A stretch of 64,000 bases of DNA from Duganella callida (GCF_004614165.1 NZ_SPVG01000260.1:34566-98565); one strand, 5' to 3'. Positions 1-8,836 are shown, counted from the first letter of the stretch. Made by a program: numbers and translations. The notes: generated from the sequence alone by a model not told the origin.

Positions 1-398
1 AGATGCTGGTGTCGGGCGCGGTGCAGAACTCCTCGCTGTCCAACAGCCTGGTGAATATTTCGACCAAGGTATCGGTGGCGTACGACACCGATGTCGATTT
101 CGTGATCCAGCTGCTGAGCGAGGCCACGCTGACGGTGGAGCGTGTGCTGAAGGAAAAATCGCCGTCGGTGAACCTGAGCGCATTCGGCGCGGACGGGTTG
201 GAGCTGACGGTCAGTTTCTGGATCAACGACCCGGAAAATGGCCGCGGCGGCGTGACCTCCGATGTCAATCGCGCAATCTGGCGCGCCTTGAAACAGAACA
301 ATATCTCTGTACCTTTCCCGCAACGGGAAATGCGTATCCTCGGCAGCGTGCCGACGCCCCTCGCGGGCCAGGAAAGCACGACCGTGCCTAAGGAATAG
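1..398 (+). CDS. Mechanosensitive channel MscS family, C-terminal fragment
   Basis: The reading frame is open at the left edge, so only about the last 132 residues are present. The stretch NSSLSNSLVNIS followed by a beta-rich segment (VSVAYDTDVDFVIQLL) and a mixed alpha/beta end (ELTVSFWINDPENG, DVNRAIWRAL) fits the cytoplasmic beta and C-terminal domains of MscS/MscK-like channels in the inner membrane, which open on osmotic downshock. The membrane pore helices lie outside the window, so subfamily cannot be judged. About 140 bases separate it from the desaturase downstream on the same strand. Confidence 0.75.
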   Translation, partial: MLVSGAVQNSSLSNSLVNISTKVSVAYDTDVDFVIQLLSEATLTVERVLKEKSPSVNLSAFGADGLELTVSFWINDPENGRGGVTSDVNRAIWRALKQNNISVPFPQREMRILGSVPTPLAGQESTTVPKE

Positions 399-539
399 TC
401 AGTGATTCAGGGCAAACCTTACTCAAATCAGCATTAATTCGTCGTACAATGACGTCCAAAAGTAAGAACTGGCGGGAGTCTCGCGCCTGTTAAAAACACA
501 ATTCCTGGCGACCGGGACGCGCCCCAATTTGGAGTAGTA

Positions 540-1736
540 ATGAGCTTATACGCAGTACTGGATTTCCTGTCGAACGGCATCACCCGATTCAGCGGCTGGG
601 AAGTGTTCTTTTACACCATGGCGGTCACCCACATCACCATCGCCTCGGTGACGATCTACCTGCACCGCTGCCAGGCGCACCGCGCGCTGGACCTGCACCC
701 GATCGCCAGCCACTTCTTCCGTTTCTGGCTGTGGCTGACCACCGGCCAGGTGACCAAGGAGTGGGCATCCATCCACCGCAAGCACCACGCCAAGTGCGAC
801 ACCGAGGAAGATCCGCACAGCCCGGTCACGCGCGGCATCAAGAAAGTGTTCTGGGAAGGGGCCGAGCTGTACCGCGCGGAAGCCAAAAACCAGGAAACCA
901 TGGACAAGTACGGTCACGGCACGCCCGATGACTGGATGGAGCGCAACGTCTATACCCGCCACAGCGCGCTGGGCGTATCGATGCTGCTGGTGCTGAACTT
1001 CGTGCTGTTCGGCGTAATCGGCGTCACCGTGTGGGCCGTGCAGATGCTGTGGATTCCGATCACCGCGGCCGGCATCATCAACGGTATCGGCCACTACTGG
1101 GGCTACCGCAACTACGACTGCGCCGACGCGGCCACCAACATCATCCCGCTGGGCTTGCTGATCGGTGGCGAAGAACTGCATAACAACCACCACACCTTCG
1201 CCACGTCGGCCAAGCTGTCGTCCAAGTGGTACGAGTTCGACATCGGCTGGGGCTACATCCGCGTGCTGGAAATGGTGGGCCTGGCCAAAGTCAAGAAACG
1301 CGCGCCGGAACCGAAGTTCGCCAAGGGCAAGCAGCAAGCCGACTTCGACACCCTGCAATCGGTGATCGCCAACCGTTACGACGTGATGGCCAAGTACGCC
1401 AAATCGATCAAGCACGCGTGGAAAGAGGAACTGGAACACCTGAAGCACAAGGCCGAGCTGGAAGCGCGCTTCCTGAAATCGTCGCGCAAGCTGATGCAGC
1501 GTGAGCCGGCCAAACTGGAAGCGCCGCAGAAGCAGCAGCTGGTGGAACTGTTCCAGCACAGCAAAGCGCTGGAAACCATGCACAACATGCGTGTCGAGCT
1601 GGGCGTGATCTGGGAGCGTTCGCACTTCACCCGCGACGACCTGCTGCACAAGCTGCAGGACTGGTGCAACCGCGCCGAAGCCTCGGGCATCAAATCGCTG
1701 CAGGACTTCTCCCTGCGCCTGCGCAGCTACGCGTAA
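540..1736 (+). CDS. desA: DesA-family acyl-lipid/acyl-CoA desaturase
   Basis: Integral-membrane di-iron fatty acid desaturase that puts a cis double bond (usually delta-9) into acyl chains to adjust membrane fluidity. All three histidine boxes are visible: HRCQAH at residues 42-47, HRKHH at 79-83 and HNNHH at 214-218. Hydrophobic segments lie near 25-70 and 143-185. At 398 residues it is slightly longer than many bacterial delta-9 enzymes because of a charged helical C-terminal tail after about residue 260. The ATG follows GGAG at the end of the leader. It seems monocistronic; an inverted repeat and a terminator follow. Delta position and acyl carrier are inferred from family only. Confidence 0.88.
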   Translation: MSLYAVLDFLSNGITRFSGWEVFFYTMAVTHITIASVTIYLHRCQAHRALDLHPIASHFFRFWLWLTTGQVTKEWASIHRKHHAKCDTEEDPHSPVTRGIKKVFWEGAELYRAEAKNQETMDKYGHGTPDDWMERNVYTRHSALGVSMLLVLNFVLFGVIGVTVWAVQMLWIPITAAGIINGIGHYWGYRNYDCADAATNIIPLGLLIGGEELHNNHHTFATSAKLSSKWYEFDIGWGYIRVLEMVGLAKVKKRAPEPKFAKGKQQADFDTLQSVIANRYDVMAKYAKSIKHAWKEELEHLKHKAELEARFLKSSRKLMQREPAKLEAPQKQQLVELFQHSKALETMHNMRVELGVIWERSHFTRDDLLHKLQDWCNRAEASGIKSLQDFSLRLRSYA

Positions 1737-1740
1737 GCAA

Positions 1741-1814
1741 GTCGGGGTCAGAGCCGACATTCGGACATTGATTCGCATACGATCAAATGTCCGAATGTCG
1801 GCTCTGACCCCGAC
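1741..1814. repeat. Palindromic repeat with GGGGTCAGAGCCGAC arms (complete copy)
   Basis: Two arms of about 29 bases (1741-1769 and 1786-1814) are exact reverse complements, each beginning GTCGGGGTCAGAGCCGAC and running into ATTCGGACATT, around a short AT-richer centre. It sits directly after the desaturase stop. Related single or truncated arms occur at 20879-20895 and 40397-40431, so this is a dispersed repeat rather than a gene-specific hairpin. It resembles REP/BIME-like or miniature mobile units; the responsible transposase is not in this window. Confidence 0.85.
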
Positions 1815-1820
1815 TCAAAA

Positions 1821-1855
1821 AAAAGCCGCTGAATTTGCATTCAGCGGCTTTTTTA
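1821..1855. terminator. Bidirectional intrinsic terminator between desaturase and rpmG
   Basis: GCCGCTGAA and TTCAGCGGC form a 9-bp stem with a short loop, flanked by an A-run on the left and a T-run on the right, so it can end transcripts arriving from both the desaturase (+) and rpmBG (-). Confidence 0.88.
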
Positions 1856-1872
1856 TTGAAGCGAAGACCGGA

Positions 1873-2040
1873 TTACTTGATCTTGGTTTCTTTGTACATC
1901 ACGTGCTTGCGTGCCTTGGGATCGAACTTCATGATCTCCATCTTGGCAGGCATGGTACGCTTGTTTTTGGTGGTGGTGTAGAAGTGACCGGTACCTGCGG
2001 TCGATTCCAGCTTGATTTTGTCGCGGCCAGTTTTCGCCAT
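1873..2040 (-). CDS. rpmG: 50S ribosomal protein L33
   Basis: A 55-residue basic protein starting [20 protein letters not shown] and ending [11 protein letters not shown], the full length and pattern of bacterial L33, a component of the large subunit near the E site. It lacks the CxxC zinc pairs, so it is the zinc-independent (C-minus) type. It follows rpmB by 12 bases on the same strand; the rpmB-rpmG pair is the standard bacterial arrangement. The stop abuts the bidirectional terminator. Confidence 0.97.
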   Translation of the reverse strand: MAKTGRDKIKLESTAGTGHFYTTTKNKRTMPAKMEIMKFDPKARKHVMYKETKIK

Positions 2041-2052
2041 GATAGCTCCCTA

Positions 2053-2289
2053 TTAGACTTTTTCGCCGCGTGCGCGCATGTCGGCCAGGACGGCATCGAT
2101 GCCGACCTTGTCGATTACACGCAGACCAGCGTTGGACAGACGCAGGGAGACCCAGCGGTTTTCAGATTCAACAAAAATACGACGGTTCTGCAGGTTAGGC
2201 AGGAAACGACGTTTGGTTTTGTTGTTTGCGTGGGAAACATTGTTGCCGACCATCGGCTTCTTCCCAGTAACTTGGCAAACACGTGCCAT
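2053..2289 (-). CDS. rpmB: 50S ribosomal protein L28
   Basis: A 78-residue protein beginning [20 protein letters not shown], the conserved L28 N-terminus, with [13 protein letters not shown] and RVSTAGLR-like ([14 protein letters not shown]) segments. The ATG at 2289 is chosen over an in-frame start 21 bases upstream because AGGAG lies at 2296-2300 and homologues begin MARVC. It is co-transcribed with rpmG. An AT-rich stretch upstream (about 2310-2410) probably holds the promoter, but I do not assign exact boxes. Confidence 0.97.
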   Translation of the reverse strand: MARVCQVTGKKPMVGNNVSHANNKTKRRFLPNLQNRRIFVESENRWVSLRLSNAGLRVIDKVGIDAVLADMRARGEKV

Positions 2290-2450
2290 AACGCACTCCT
2301 TAAAAGACATTCCACAATTGGAAAAACGAGAGTATATCCAAAAAAATCAGGATTTTCAATCACTTACGAAAAACAATTGTGTCTCGATTAAATCAAAAAA
2401 TTTAACAATTGTGAACCGGCGCGTAAACCCTTGAGCCGACAGGGGTAAAC

Positions 2451-3125
2451 CTACAGCTGGCCATGCTCGGCGAAGGAGTGCACCTGATGCCCGGCGACCA
2501 CAAAATGGTCGAGCACGCGGATCTCGACCAGGGCCAGCGCCTGCATCAGCGCGCGCGTCAGCAGCAAGTCGGATTCGCTGGGATCGGGCGTGCCGGACGG
2601 GTGGTTGTGCGCCAGCATCACCGAGGCGGCGTTGCGCGCCAGTGCTTCCTTCACCACTTCACGCGGGTAGACCGAGGTGTGGGTCAGCGTGCCGCGAAAC
2701 AGTTCGCGGCTGTCGATCAGGCGGTTCTTCACGTCGAGGAACAGCACATGGAAGGATTCGAAGGACTTGCCGGCAAACGCCACCCGCAGATAGTCCTTGA
2801 CCGCCCTGGGTGAGCCCAGCACGACGCCCTGGCGGATTTCCTCCAGCAGCGCGCGCCGCGCCAGTTCCATCACCGCCTGCAGTTGCGCGAACTTGGCCGG
2901 CCCCATGCCGTGTACCAGCGAAAATTCCTCCAGGTTGGCGCCGAACAGTTTTTGCAGCGAACCGAAGTGCTGGATCAGCTCCCTGGCGAGCGTGACGGCG
3001 TCCTTGCCGGTCACGCCGGTGCGCAGGAAGATCGCCAGCAGTTCCGCCTCCGACAGCGCCTGCGCGCCCTCCCGTATCAGCCGCTCGCGCGGACGTTTTT
3101 CCTGTGGCCAGTCCAGTATGGGCAT
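2451..3125 (-). CDS. radC: RadC/YicR family JAB1/MPN+ domain protein
   Basis: 224 residues, normal for the family. The N-terminal helical part carries a helix-hairpin-helix-like region near residues 65-85, and the C-terminal JAMM/MPN+ metalloprotease fold has the zinc motif HNHPSG (His173, His175) with Asp186 in the following DPSESD. Despite the name, a direct role in recombination repair has not held up for the E. coli protein, so biochemical function is unknown. It is divergent from fkpB with about 160 bases between. Confidence 0.92.
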   Translation of the reverse strand: MPILDWPQEKRPRERLIREGAQALSEAELLAIFLRTGVTGKDAVTLARELIQHFGSLQKLFGANLEEFSLVHGMGPAKFAQLQAVMELARRALLEEIRQGVVLGSPRAVKDYLRVAFAGKSFESFHVLFLDVKNRLIDSRELFRGTLTHTSVYPREVVKEALARNAASVMLAHNHPSGTPDPSESDLLLTRALMQALALVEIRVLDHFVVAGHQVHSFAEHGQL

Positions 3126-3287
3126 GACAGTTCTCCTTCCACCCTGCCATTATTCGGTACCGCGCGCAGGGCGCCACTGATCTGGTCAAGCCTGCGGCTT
3201 TTTCATGCCTTTATTTAGCCGGCGGCGGGCGTAAATCGCAAGGTGGCTTACAATATGGCCTTTGTCAGTTCATCGAAGCTTAAGTCC

Positions 3288-3740
3288 ATGTCTAACGAGC
3301 AACCTGTCGTCAACGCGTCGTCGTACCTCACCTTGAATTACCGTCTGGCTTCCATGGACGGTAGCGATATCGTCACCACCTTCGGCAGCACGCCGGCCAC
3401 GCTGCTGCTTGGCCAGGGCCAGCTGGCGCCGGTGCTGGAAGAGTTGCTGATCGGCCTGCCCGAAGGGACGCACAAGACGTTTGACCTGGAACCTGGTGTG
3501 GCGTTCGGTCCGCGCAATCCTGAGCTGATCCGGCATGTGTCGCGGGCGACGCTGGACGAAAACTCCGCGCCGGGCACCGATTACCAGATCGGCGATCTGG
3601 TCGACTTCGCCGCGCCCGGCGGCGGCCGCTTTGCCGGCATCCTGCGCGAGCTGGGCGAGGAGGCCTGTTTGTTCGACTTCAACCACCCGCTGGCCGGCCA
3701 GCCGGTGAAGTTCGAAGTCCAGCTGATTTCTGTGCTGTGA
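3288..3740 (+). CDS. fkpB: FKBP-type peptidyl-prolyl cis-trans isomerase (FkpB/SlpA type)
   Basis: 150 residues from the ATG at 3288 (MSNEQPVV). The open frame extends 15 codons further upstream, but that part overlaps a likely -10 (TACAAT near 3249) and is not conserved-looking. The pattern [36 protein letters not shown] is the FKBP fold start, and the flap with [17 protein letters not shown] is the SlpA-type insert-in-flap chaperone domain. It ends 7 bases before ispH; fkpB-ispH is a conserved pair in proteobacteria, including E. coli. Confidence 0.92.
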   Translation: MSNEQPVVNASSYLTLNYRLASMDGSDIVTTFGSTPATLLLGQGQLAPVLEELLIGLPEGTHKTFDLEPGVAFGPRNPELIRHVSRATLDENSAPGTDYQIGDLVDFAAPGGGRFAGILRELGEEACLFDFNHPLAGQPVKFEVQLISVL

Positions 3741-3747
3741 GGATGGC

Positions 3748-4713
3748 ATGAGCGATAAAGAACTTCTGTTGGCCCAGCCGCGCGGTTTCTGCGCCGGCGT
3801 CGACCGCGCGATCGAAATCGTCGAGCGGGCATTGGTCCAGTTTGGCGCACCCATCTACGTGCGTCATGAAATCGTCCATAACGCTTACGTAGTCGCCGAT
3901 CTGCGCGCAAAAGGCGCCATTTTCATCGAAGATCTCAACGAAGTGCCGGCCGGCCAGACGCTGGTGTTCTCCGCCCACGGTGTCTCCAAGGCGGTGCGTG
4001 CGGAAGCCGATGCCCGCGGCTTCAGCATTTTCGACGCCACTTGCCCATTGGTTACCAAGGTGCACGTGGAAGTCGCCAAGATGCGCAAGCAGGGCTGCGA
4101 AATCATCATGATCGGCCACAGCGGTCATCCCGAAGTCGAAGGCACCATGGGCCAGACGGAAGAGGGCATGTACCTGGTCGAGACGGTGGAGGATGTGGCT
4201 CGGCTGCAAGTGGCGAAACCGCAGCAGCTGGCCTACGTGTCGCAAACCACGCTGTCGGTGGACGATACGGCCGATATTATCGCTGCGTTGAAAGCGAAAT
4301 ATCCTGCCATTATCGAACCGAAAAAAGGCGATATCTGCTACGCCACCACCAATCGCCAGGAAGCCGTCAAATTCATGGCGCCGCAGGTGGAGGTGGTGAT
4401 CGTCGTCGGCAGCCCGAACAGCTCGAACTCCAACCGTCTGCGCGAAGTGGCGGAAAAGAAGGGCACGCCGGCCTACATGGTCGACAACGCCACCCAGATC
4501 CAGCCGGAATGGCTGGAGGGCAAACTGCGCGTGGGCGTCACCGCCGGCGCCTCGGCGCCCGAAGTGCTGGTGCAGGCGGTAATCGATCGCCTGAAAGAGT
4601 TGGGTGTGCGCAGCGTGCGTCCGCTGGAAGGCGTGGAAGAGAACGTCACCTTCCCGTTGCCCAAGGGCCTGGATGGCGGACAAAAAACTGCACCAGTTGA
4701 GGGCGTGGTTTAA
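3748..4713 (+). CDS. ispH: 4-hydroxy-3-methylbut-2-enyl diphosphate reductase
   Basis: Last enzyme of the non-mevalonate (MEP) isoprenoid pathway: reduces HMBPP to IPP and DMAPP with a [4Fe-4S] cluster. Full length at 321 residues. The three cluster cysteines are Cys15 ([11 protein letters not shown]), Cys99 (FDATCPLV) and Cys197 ([11 protein letters not shown]); the catalytic TTNRQ is present, as is [11 protein letters not shown] in the third domain. Cytosolic. It follows fkpB by 7 bases, with RBS GAGGATGGC, and is probably co-transcribed with it. Confidence 0.97.
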   Translation: MSDKELLLAQPRGFCAGVDRAIEIVERALVQFGAPIYVRHEIVHNAYVVADLRAKGAIFIEDLNEVPAGQTLVFSAHGVSKAVRAEADARGFSIFDATCPLVTKVHVEVAKMRKQGCEIIMIGHSGHPEVEGTMGQTEEGMYLVETVEDVARLQVAKPQQLAYVSQTTLSVDDTADIIAALKAKYPAIIEPKKGDICYATTNRQEAVKFMAPQVEVVIVVGSPNSSNSNRLREVAEKKGTPAYMVDNATQIQPEWLEGKLRVGVTAGASAPEVLVQAVIDRLKELGVRSVRPLEGVEENVTFPLPKGLDGGQKTAPVEGVV

Positions 4714-4960
4714 TACCTGCCCCGCAGAGCGTCCGGAATTAAATTCGGTGCATCTGTTGTTATTTCGCTGTTAGTTTTCCTGAATTCTGGCTATCATTTG
4801 CTTCGCTCTAAAAAGTTGTCGTTTCGGCTTATAAACCGGGGCGACGGAGACGAACGGTCAGGCATGAAACTTGCATCGTGAACGTGTAGTCAACGGCGGC
4901 ACTACGGGTAACCGGGTGCCGTTTTTGTTACATGTCGACATAACAACGGTAAAGGCACAG
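4714..4960 (+). other. Intergenic leader upstream of livH
   Basis: About 247 bases without a convincing gene. It is AT-richer than its surroundings and must hold the liv operon promoter, but I see no clear -35/-10 pair. An open frame runs back to 4871 in phase with livH, but its first 30 codons do not look like coding sequence; the livH start at 4961 is preferred. Confidence 0.5.
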
Positions 4961-5890
4961 ATGGATACTTTTATCCAACAAATTATTAACGGGCTAGTGC
5001 TGGGCAGCATGTATGCACTGGTCGCGCTCGGTTACACCATGGTGTATGGCGTCCTGAATCTGATCAACTTCGCCCACGGCGATGTGCTGATGATAGGCGC
5101 GATGACCGGTTTGACCATACTCAACCTTCTCAACCAGCACGCGCCGGACTTGCCCGGCTACGTCAAGCTGGCGATCGCCATCGGCGGTGCGATCCCGGTC
5201 TGCATGCTGGTGAACGTGATCATCGAACGCGTGGCGTATCGCCGCCTGCGCAACGCGCCGCGGCTGGCGCCGCTGATCACGGCGATCGGCGTGTCGACGC
5301 TGCTGAACACGTTTGCGATGATGATCTGGGGCCGCAATCCGCTGCCTTTCCCGCAACTGCTGCCATCTGATCCTGTCCTGATCGGTGGCGCCGTCATTAC
5401 GCCGACGCAGATTCTGCTGCTGGCGCTGGCGCTGGTGTCGATGGCCGGTCTGGTGCTGCTGGTGGAAAAGACCAAGATGGGCCGCGCGATGCGGGCCACC
5501 GCGGAGAACCCGCGTGTTGCCGGCTTGATGGGCGTCGATTCGAACAAAGTGATCGTGGTGACGTTCGCGCTGGGCGCGGCACTGGCGGCGGTGGCGGGCG
5601 TGATGTGGGGCGCCAACTATGCCTCGATTCAATTCTCGATGGGCTTCCTGCCGGGCCTGAAAGCCTTTTGCGCAGCGGTGCTGGGCGGCATCGGCAACAT
5701 TTATGGCGCGATGGTGGGCGGCATTGTGCTGGGCATCATCGAGAGCCTGGGCGCCGGCTACATCGGCGACCTGACCGGCGGCTTCCTCGGCAGCCATTAT
5801 CAGGACATCTTCGCGTTTGTGGTGCTGATCCTGGTGCTGACGGTGCGGCCGTCCGGCATCATGGGCGAGCGCGTGGCGGACCGGGCATAA
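4961..5890 (+). CDS. livH: Branched-chain amino acid ABC transporter permease LivH
   Basis: Inner-membrane permease of a high-affinity branched-chain amino acid (HAAT family) importer. From the ATG at 4961 it is 309 residues, the usual length, and opens with the family signature MDTFIQQIINGLVLGSMYAL followed by GYTMVYGVLNLINFAHGD. Eight or so hydrophobic segments run through the protein and the conserved motif KAFCAAVLGGIGNIYGA is near the C-terminal end. First gene of livHMGF; 12 bases before livM. Substrate could also be an amide or urea, since the family is broad and no binding protein is adjacent. Confidence 0.92.
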   Translation: MDTFIQQIINGLVLGSMYALVALGYTMVYGVLNLINFAHGDVLMIGAMTGLTILNLLNQHAPDLPGYVKLAIAIGGAIPVCMLVNVIIERVAYRRLRNAPRLAPLITAIGVSTLLNTFAMMIWGRNPLPFPQLLPSDPVLIGGAVITPTQILLLALALVSMAGLVLLVEKTKMGRAMRATAENPRVAGLMGVDSNKVIVVTFALGAALAAVAGVMWGANYASIQFSMGFLPGLKAFCAAVLGGIGNIYGAMVGGIVLGIIESLGAGYIGDLTGGFLGSHYQDIFAFVVLILVLTVRPSGIMGERVADRA

Positions 5891-5902
5891 GGAGCAGGAC
5901 AG

Positions 5903-7120
5903 ATGGCTATTCTGAGTTTCGATACCACCCGCCAGCCGCGCAAGGCGTACACCAGCATGGCGGTGCTGCTGTTGTTGCTGGTGGCGTTTCCGTTCTTTGC
6001 CGCGCAATACGGCAATTCCTGGGTACGCATCGCCGACATGGCGCTGCTGTACATCATGCTGGCGCTGGGCCTGAACATCGTGGTCGGCTTCGCCGGCCTG
6101 CTGGACCTGGGCTACATCGCGTTTTATGCGGTCGGCGCCTATCTGGCCGGCCTGCTGGCCTCGCCCCAGTTCGCCACGCTGCTGGAATCGGTGATTTCCG
6201 AGTATCCGATGCTGGGCGACTGGCTGGTGTCGGTGCTGGGGCCGGAGGTCCAGCAGAACGGTATCCACCTGTCGGTGTGGGTGATCGTGCCGCTGGCGGC
6301 CGCGCTGGCGGCCTTCTTTGGCGCCTTGCTGGGCGCGCCGACGCTGAAGCTGCGCGGCGACTACCTGGCCATCGTGACGCTGGGCTTCGGCGAGATCATT
6401 CGTATCTTCATGAACAACCTGAATGAGCCGATCAACTTCACCAACGGCCCGCAGGGCATCAACCTGATCGACCCGATCAAGGTGTTTGGCGTCAACCTGG
6501 CCGGCGAGGCCGGTTCGCGCGCGACTGTGTTCATCGGCGGCTACGGCATGCCCTCGGTCAACGCCTATTATTTCCTGTTCCTGCTGCTGTGCATCGCCGT
6601 GATTTTTGTCACCTCGCGCCTGCAGCACTCGCGCCTGGGCCGCGCCTGGGTGGCGATCCGCGAAGACGAGATCGCCGCCAAGGCGATGGGCATCAATACC
6701 CGCAACGTCAAGCTGCTGGCGTTTTCGATGGGCGCTTCGTTCGGCGGCATCGCCGGCGCCATGTTCGGCGCCTTCCAGGGCTTTGTGTCGCCGGAATCGT
6801 TCTCGCTGACCGAGTCGATCGCCGTGCTGGCGATGGTGGTGCTGGGCGGCATAGGCCACATTCCCGGCGTCATCATGGGCGGCGCGTTGCTGGCGGCCTT
6901 GCCGGAAATCCTGCGTCACGTGGTGGAACCGTTGCAGGAAAAACTGTTCGGCCACGTGCTGATCGAGGCGGAAGTGCTGCGCCAGCTGCTGTACGGCCTG
7001 GCCATGGTGCTGATCATGCTGAACCGTCCGGCTGGCCTGTGGCCCGCGCCCAAGCATGAGGATCGTCCGGATGGCGATTCCGACACCAAGAATCAGTCGT
7101 CCGGCGTGATGGCGGCTTGA
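5903..7120 (+). CDS. livM: Branched-chain amino acid ABC transporter permease LivM
   Basis: Second permease subunit, 405 residues with many hydrophobic helices. The LivM landmarks are LGLNIVVGFAGLLDLGYIAFYAVGAY near residue 60, LKLRGDYLAIVTLGFGEIIR near 150 and the C-terminal AVLAMVVLGGIGHIPGVIMG. A GGAG lies just before the ATG. The tail after about residue 385 is polar and probably cytoplasmic. Sits between livH and livG in a tightly packed operon. Confidence 0.93.
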   Translation: MAILSFDTTRQPRKAYTSMAVLLLLLVAFPFFAAQYGNSWVRIADMALLYIMLALGLNIVVGFAGLLDLGYIAFYAVGAYLAGLLASPQFATLLESVISEYPMLGDWLVSVLGPEVQQNGIHLSVWVIVPLAAALAAFFGALLGAPTLKLRGDYLAIVTLGFGEIIRIFMNNLNEPINFTNGPQGINLIDPIKVFGVNLAGEAGSRATVFIGGYGMPSVNAYYFLFLLLCIAVIFVTSRLQHSRLGRAWVAIREDEIAAKAMGINTRNVKLLAFSMGASFGGIAGAMFGAFQGFVSPESFSLTESIAVLAMVVLGGIGHIPGVIMGGALLAALPEILRHVVEPLQEKLFGHVLIEAEVLRQLLYGLAMVLIMLNRPAGLWPAPKHEDRPDGDSDTKNQSSGVMAA

Positions 7121-7130
7121 GGAGACAGTG

Positions 7131-7901
7131 ATGAGTGAACAAGTAATGCTCCATATTGCCGGCGTCAACAAGCGTTTTGGCGGCCTGCAGGCCTTGACCG
7201 ACGTGGGCATCAAGATCATGAAGGGCCAGATTTACGGCCTGATCGGCCCCAACGGCGCCGGCAAGACCACGTTTTTTAACGTGATCACCGGCCTGTACCA
7301 GCCCGATACCGGCACGTTCGAGCTGGCCGGCCAGCCATATTCGCCGTCGGCGCCGCACGAGGTGGCCAAGGCCGGCATCGCCCGCACGTTCCAGAACATC
7401 CGCCTGTTCGGCGAGATGACGGCGCTGGAAAACGTCATGGTCGGCCGCCACGTGCGCTCGAAGCAGGGCGTGTTCGGCGCCATCTTCCGCCACAAGGCGG
7501 CACGCGAGGAGGAGGCCGACATCCGCCGGCGCGCGCAGGAATTGCTGGACTTCGTCGGCATCGGCAAGTTCGCCAACCGCACCTCGAAATTCCTGTCGTA
7601 TGGCGACCAGCGCCGTCTGGAGATCGCCCGCGCGCTGGCCACCGACCCGCAGCTGCTGGCGCTGGATGAACCGGCGGCCGGCATGAATGCGACCGAAAAA
7701 GTTGCACTGCGGGAGTTGCTGGTGAAGATCAAAGAACAGGGCAAAACGGTGTTGTTAATCGAACACGACGTCAAGATGATGATGGGACTGTGCGATCGCC
7801 TGATGGTGCTGGAATATGGCAAGCCAATTGCTGAGGGTTTGCCGGCTGAAATACAAAGCAATCAGGCGGTCATCGACGCCTACCTGGGAGGATCGCATTA
7901 A
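7131..7901 (+). CDS. livG: Branched-chain amino acid ABC transporter ATP-binding protein LivG
   Basis: ATPase subunit of the importer, 256 residues. Walker A GPNGAGKTT, signature LSYGDQRRLEIARAL, Walker B LLALDEPAAGMN and the H-loop LLIEHDVKMMMG are all present; the AGMN after Walker B is typical of LivG. I chose the ATG at 7131; a GTG three bases earlier is in frame. GGAG sits 7-10 bases upstream. The final A of its TAA is the first base of the livF ATG. The last third shifts to lower GC, continuing into livF. Confidence 0.94.
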   Translation: MSEQVMLHIAGVNKRFGGLQALTDVGIKIMKGQIYGLIGPNGAGKTTFFNVITGLYQPDTGTFELAGQPYSPSAPHEVAKAGIARTFQNIRLFGEMTALENVMVGRHVRSKQGVFGAIFRHKAAREEEADIRRRAQELLDFVGIGKFANRTSKFLSYGDQRRLEIARALATDPQLLALDEPAAGMNATEKVALRELLVKIKEQGKTVLLIEHDVKMMMGLCDRLMVLEYGKPIAEGLPAEIQSNQAVIDAYLGGSH

Positions 7902-8623
7902 TGAGCGACAATGTTCTAAAAGTATCGGGACTTAAAGTCGCGTATGGCGGCATCAAGGCCGTAAAAGGCATCGACCTGGAAGTCAATCAGGGTGAATTAA
8001 TCGCACTGATCGGCGCTAATGGCGCCGGTAAAACCACAACGCTGAAAGCAATCACCGGTACTTTGCCGCCTTGTAAAGTCGATGGGACTATCAGTTATAA
8101 AGGCGAATCGCTGAAGGGCACCAAATCTTTTCATCTGGTTGAAAAGAAGCTGGCAATGGTACCGGAAGGGCGCGGCGTATTTACCCGCATGACGATTGTT
8201 GAAAATCTGATGATGGGCGCTTATACGCGTAACGATAAAGCCGGTATTGCAGCGGATATTGCGAAATGGTTTGATGTATTCCCGCGACTGAAAGAACGGG
8301 CGCAGCAATTGGCCGGTACTTTATCGGGGGGGGAGCAACAGATGCTGGCCATGGCGCGCGCATTAATGTGTCACCCGGACTTGTTATTATTGGATGAGCC
8401 ATCGATGGGTTTGTCGCCGATCATGGTGGAAAAGATTTTTGAAGTGATCCGCAATGTATCGCAGCAGGGCATTACCATTCTACTGGTGGAGCAGAACGCC
8501 AAACTGGCCTTGCAGGCTGCGCATCGCGGCTACGTGATGGACTCGGGCAACATCACCATGACCGGCAACGCCAGGGACATGCTGGACGATCCGCGTGTGA
8601 AAGCCGCTTACCTGGGCGAATAA
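7901..8623 (+). CDS. livF: Branched-chain amino acid ABC transporter ATP-binding protein LivF
   Basis: Second ATPase, 240 residues, with Walker A GANGAGKTT, signature LSGGEQQMLAMARAL, Walker B LLLLDEPSMGLSP and the H-loop LLVEQN. It overlaps livG by one base (TAATG), implying translational coupling. Base composition is odd: much of 7980-8440 runs at roughly 40-52% GC with A/T-ending codons, unlike livH and livM. A run of eight G at 8326-8335 encodes the LSGGE motif and keeps frame. Followed by a terminator. Confidence 0.94.
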   Translation: MSDNVLKVSGLKVAYGGIKAVKGIDLEVNQGELIALIGANGAGKTTTLKAITGTLPPCKVDGTISYKGESLKGTKSFHLVEKKLAMVPEGRGVFTRMTIVENLMMGAYTRNDKAGIAADIAKWFDVFPRLKERAQQLAGTLSGGEQQMLAMARALMCHPDLLLLDEPSMGLSPIMVEKIFEVIRNVSQQGITILLVEQNAKLALQAAHRGYVMDSGNITMTGNARDMLDDPRVKAAYLGE

Positions 8624-8637
8624 GCACCACATAGGGA

Positions 8638-8664
8638 GCCGCTCAGTTAGAGCGGCTTTTTTTC
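8638..8664 (+). terminator. Intrinsic terminator of the liv operon
   Basis: GCCGCTC and GAGCGGC form a 7-bp stem around AGTTA, followed directly by a run of seven T, 14 bases past the livF stop. Confidence 0.9.
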
Positions 8665-8721
8665 GCCCCACACATGCCAAAAAGTGGCTTATTTAAGCTG
8701 TTTTCTAGTATAGGCCGCCGT

Positions 8722-8797
8722 GTCATTCCCGCACAGGCGGGAATCCATGGTGACGATGATCTGCGGTTCCATGGATCCCCGCGTACGCGAGGATGAC
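8722..8797. repeat. GTCATTCCCGC-type palindromic repeat
   Basis: The left end GTCATTCCCGC..GGCGGGAATCCATGG and the right end CCATGGATCCCCGC..GAGGATGAC are imperfect reverse complements enclosing about 20 bases. This is the well-known widespread proteobacterial intergenic repeat that starts GTCATTCCCGC and ends GGGAATGAC. It lies between the liv terminator and the phasin terminator, where it breaks nothing. Confidence 0.75.
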
Positions 8798-8810
8798 GAG
8801 CAGAAATAAA

Positions 8811-8836
8811 AAAGCCCCGGGGTAACCGGGGCTTTC
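8811..8836 (-). terminator. Intrinsic terminator of the phasin gene
   Basis: AAAGCCCCGG and CCGGGGCTTT make a strong stem with loop GTAA; read on the minus strand the stem is followed by a T-run (A-run at 8806-8813 on the plus strand). It lies about 40 bases past the phasin stop. Confidence 0.85.

Noticed and set aside
8326-8335. Possible frameshift at the run of eight G in livF
   Set aside because: The frame reads through to an intact LSGGEQQ signature and full-length protein.
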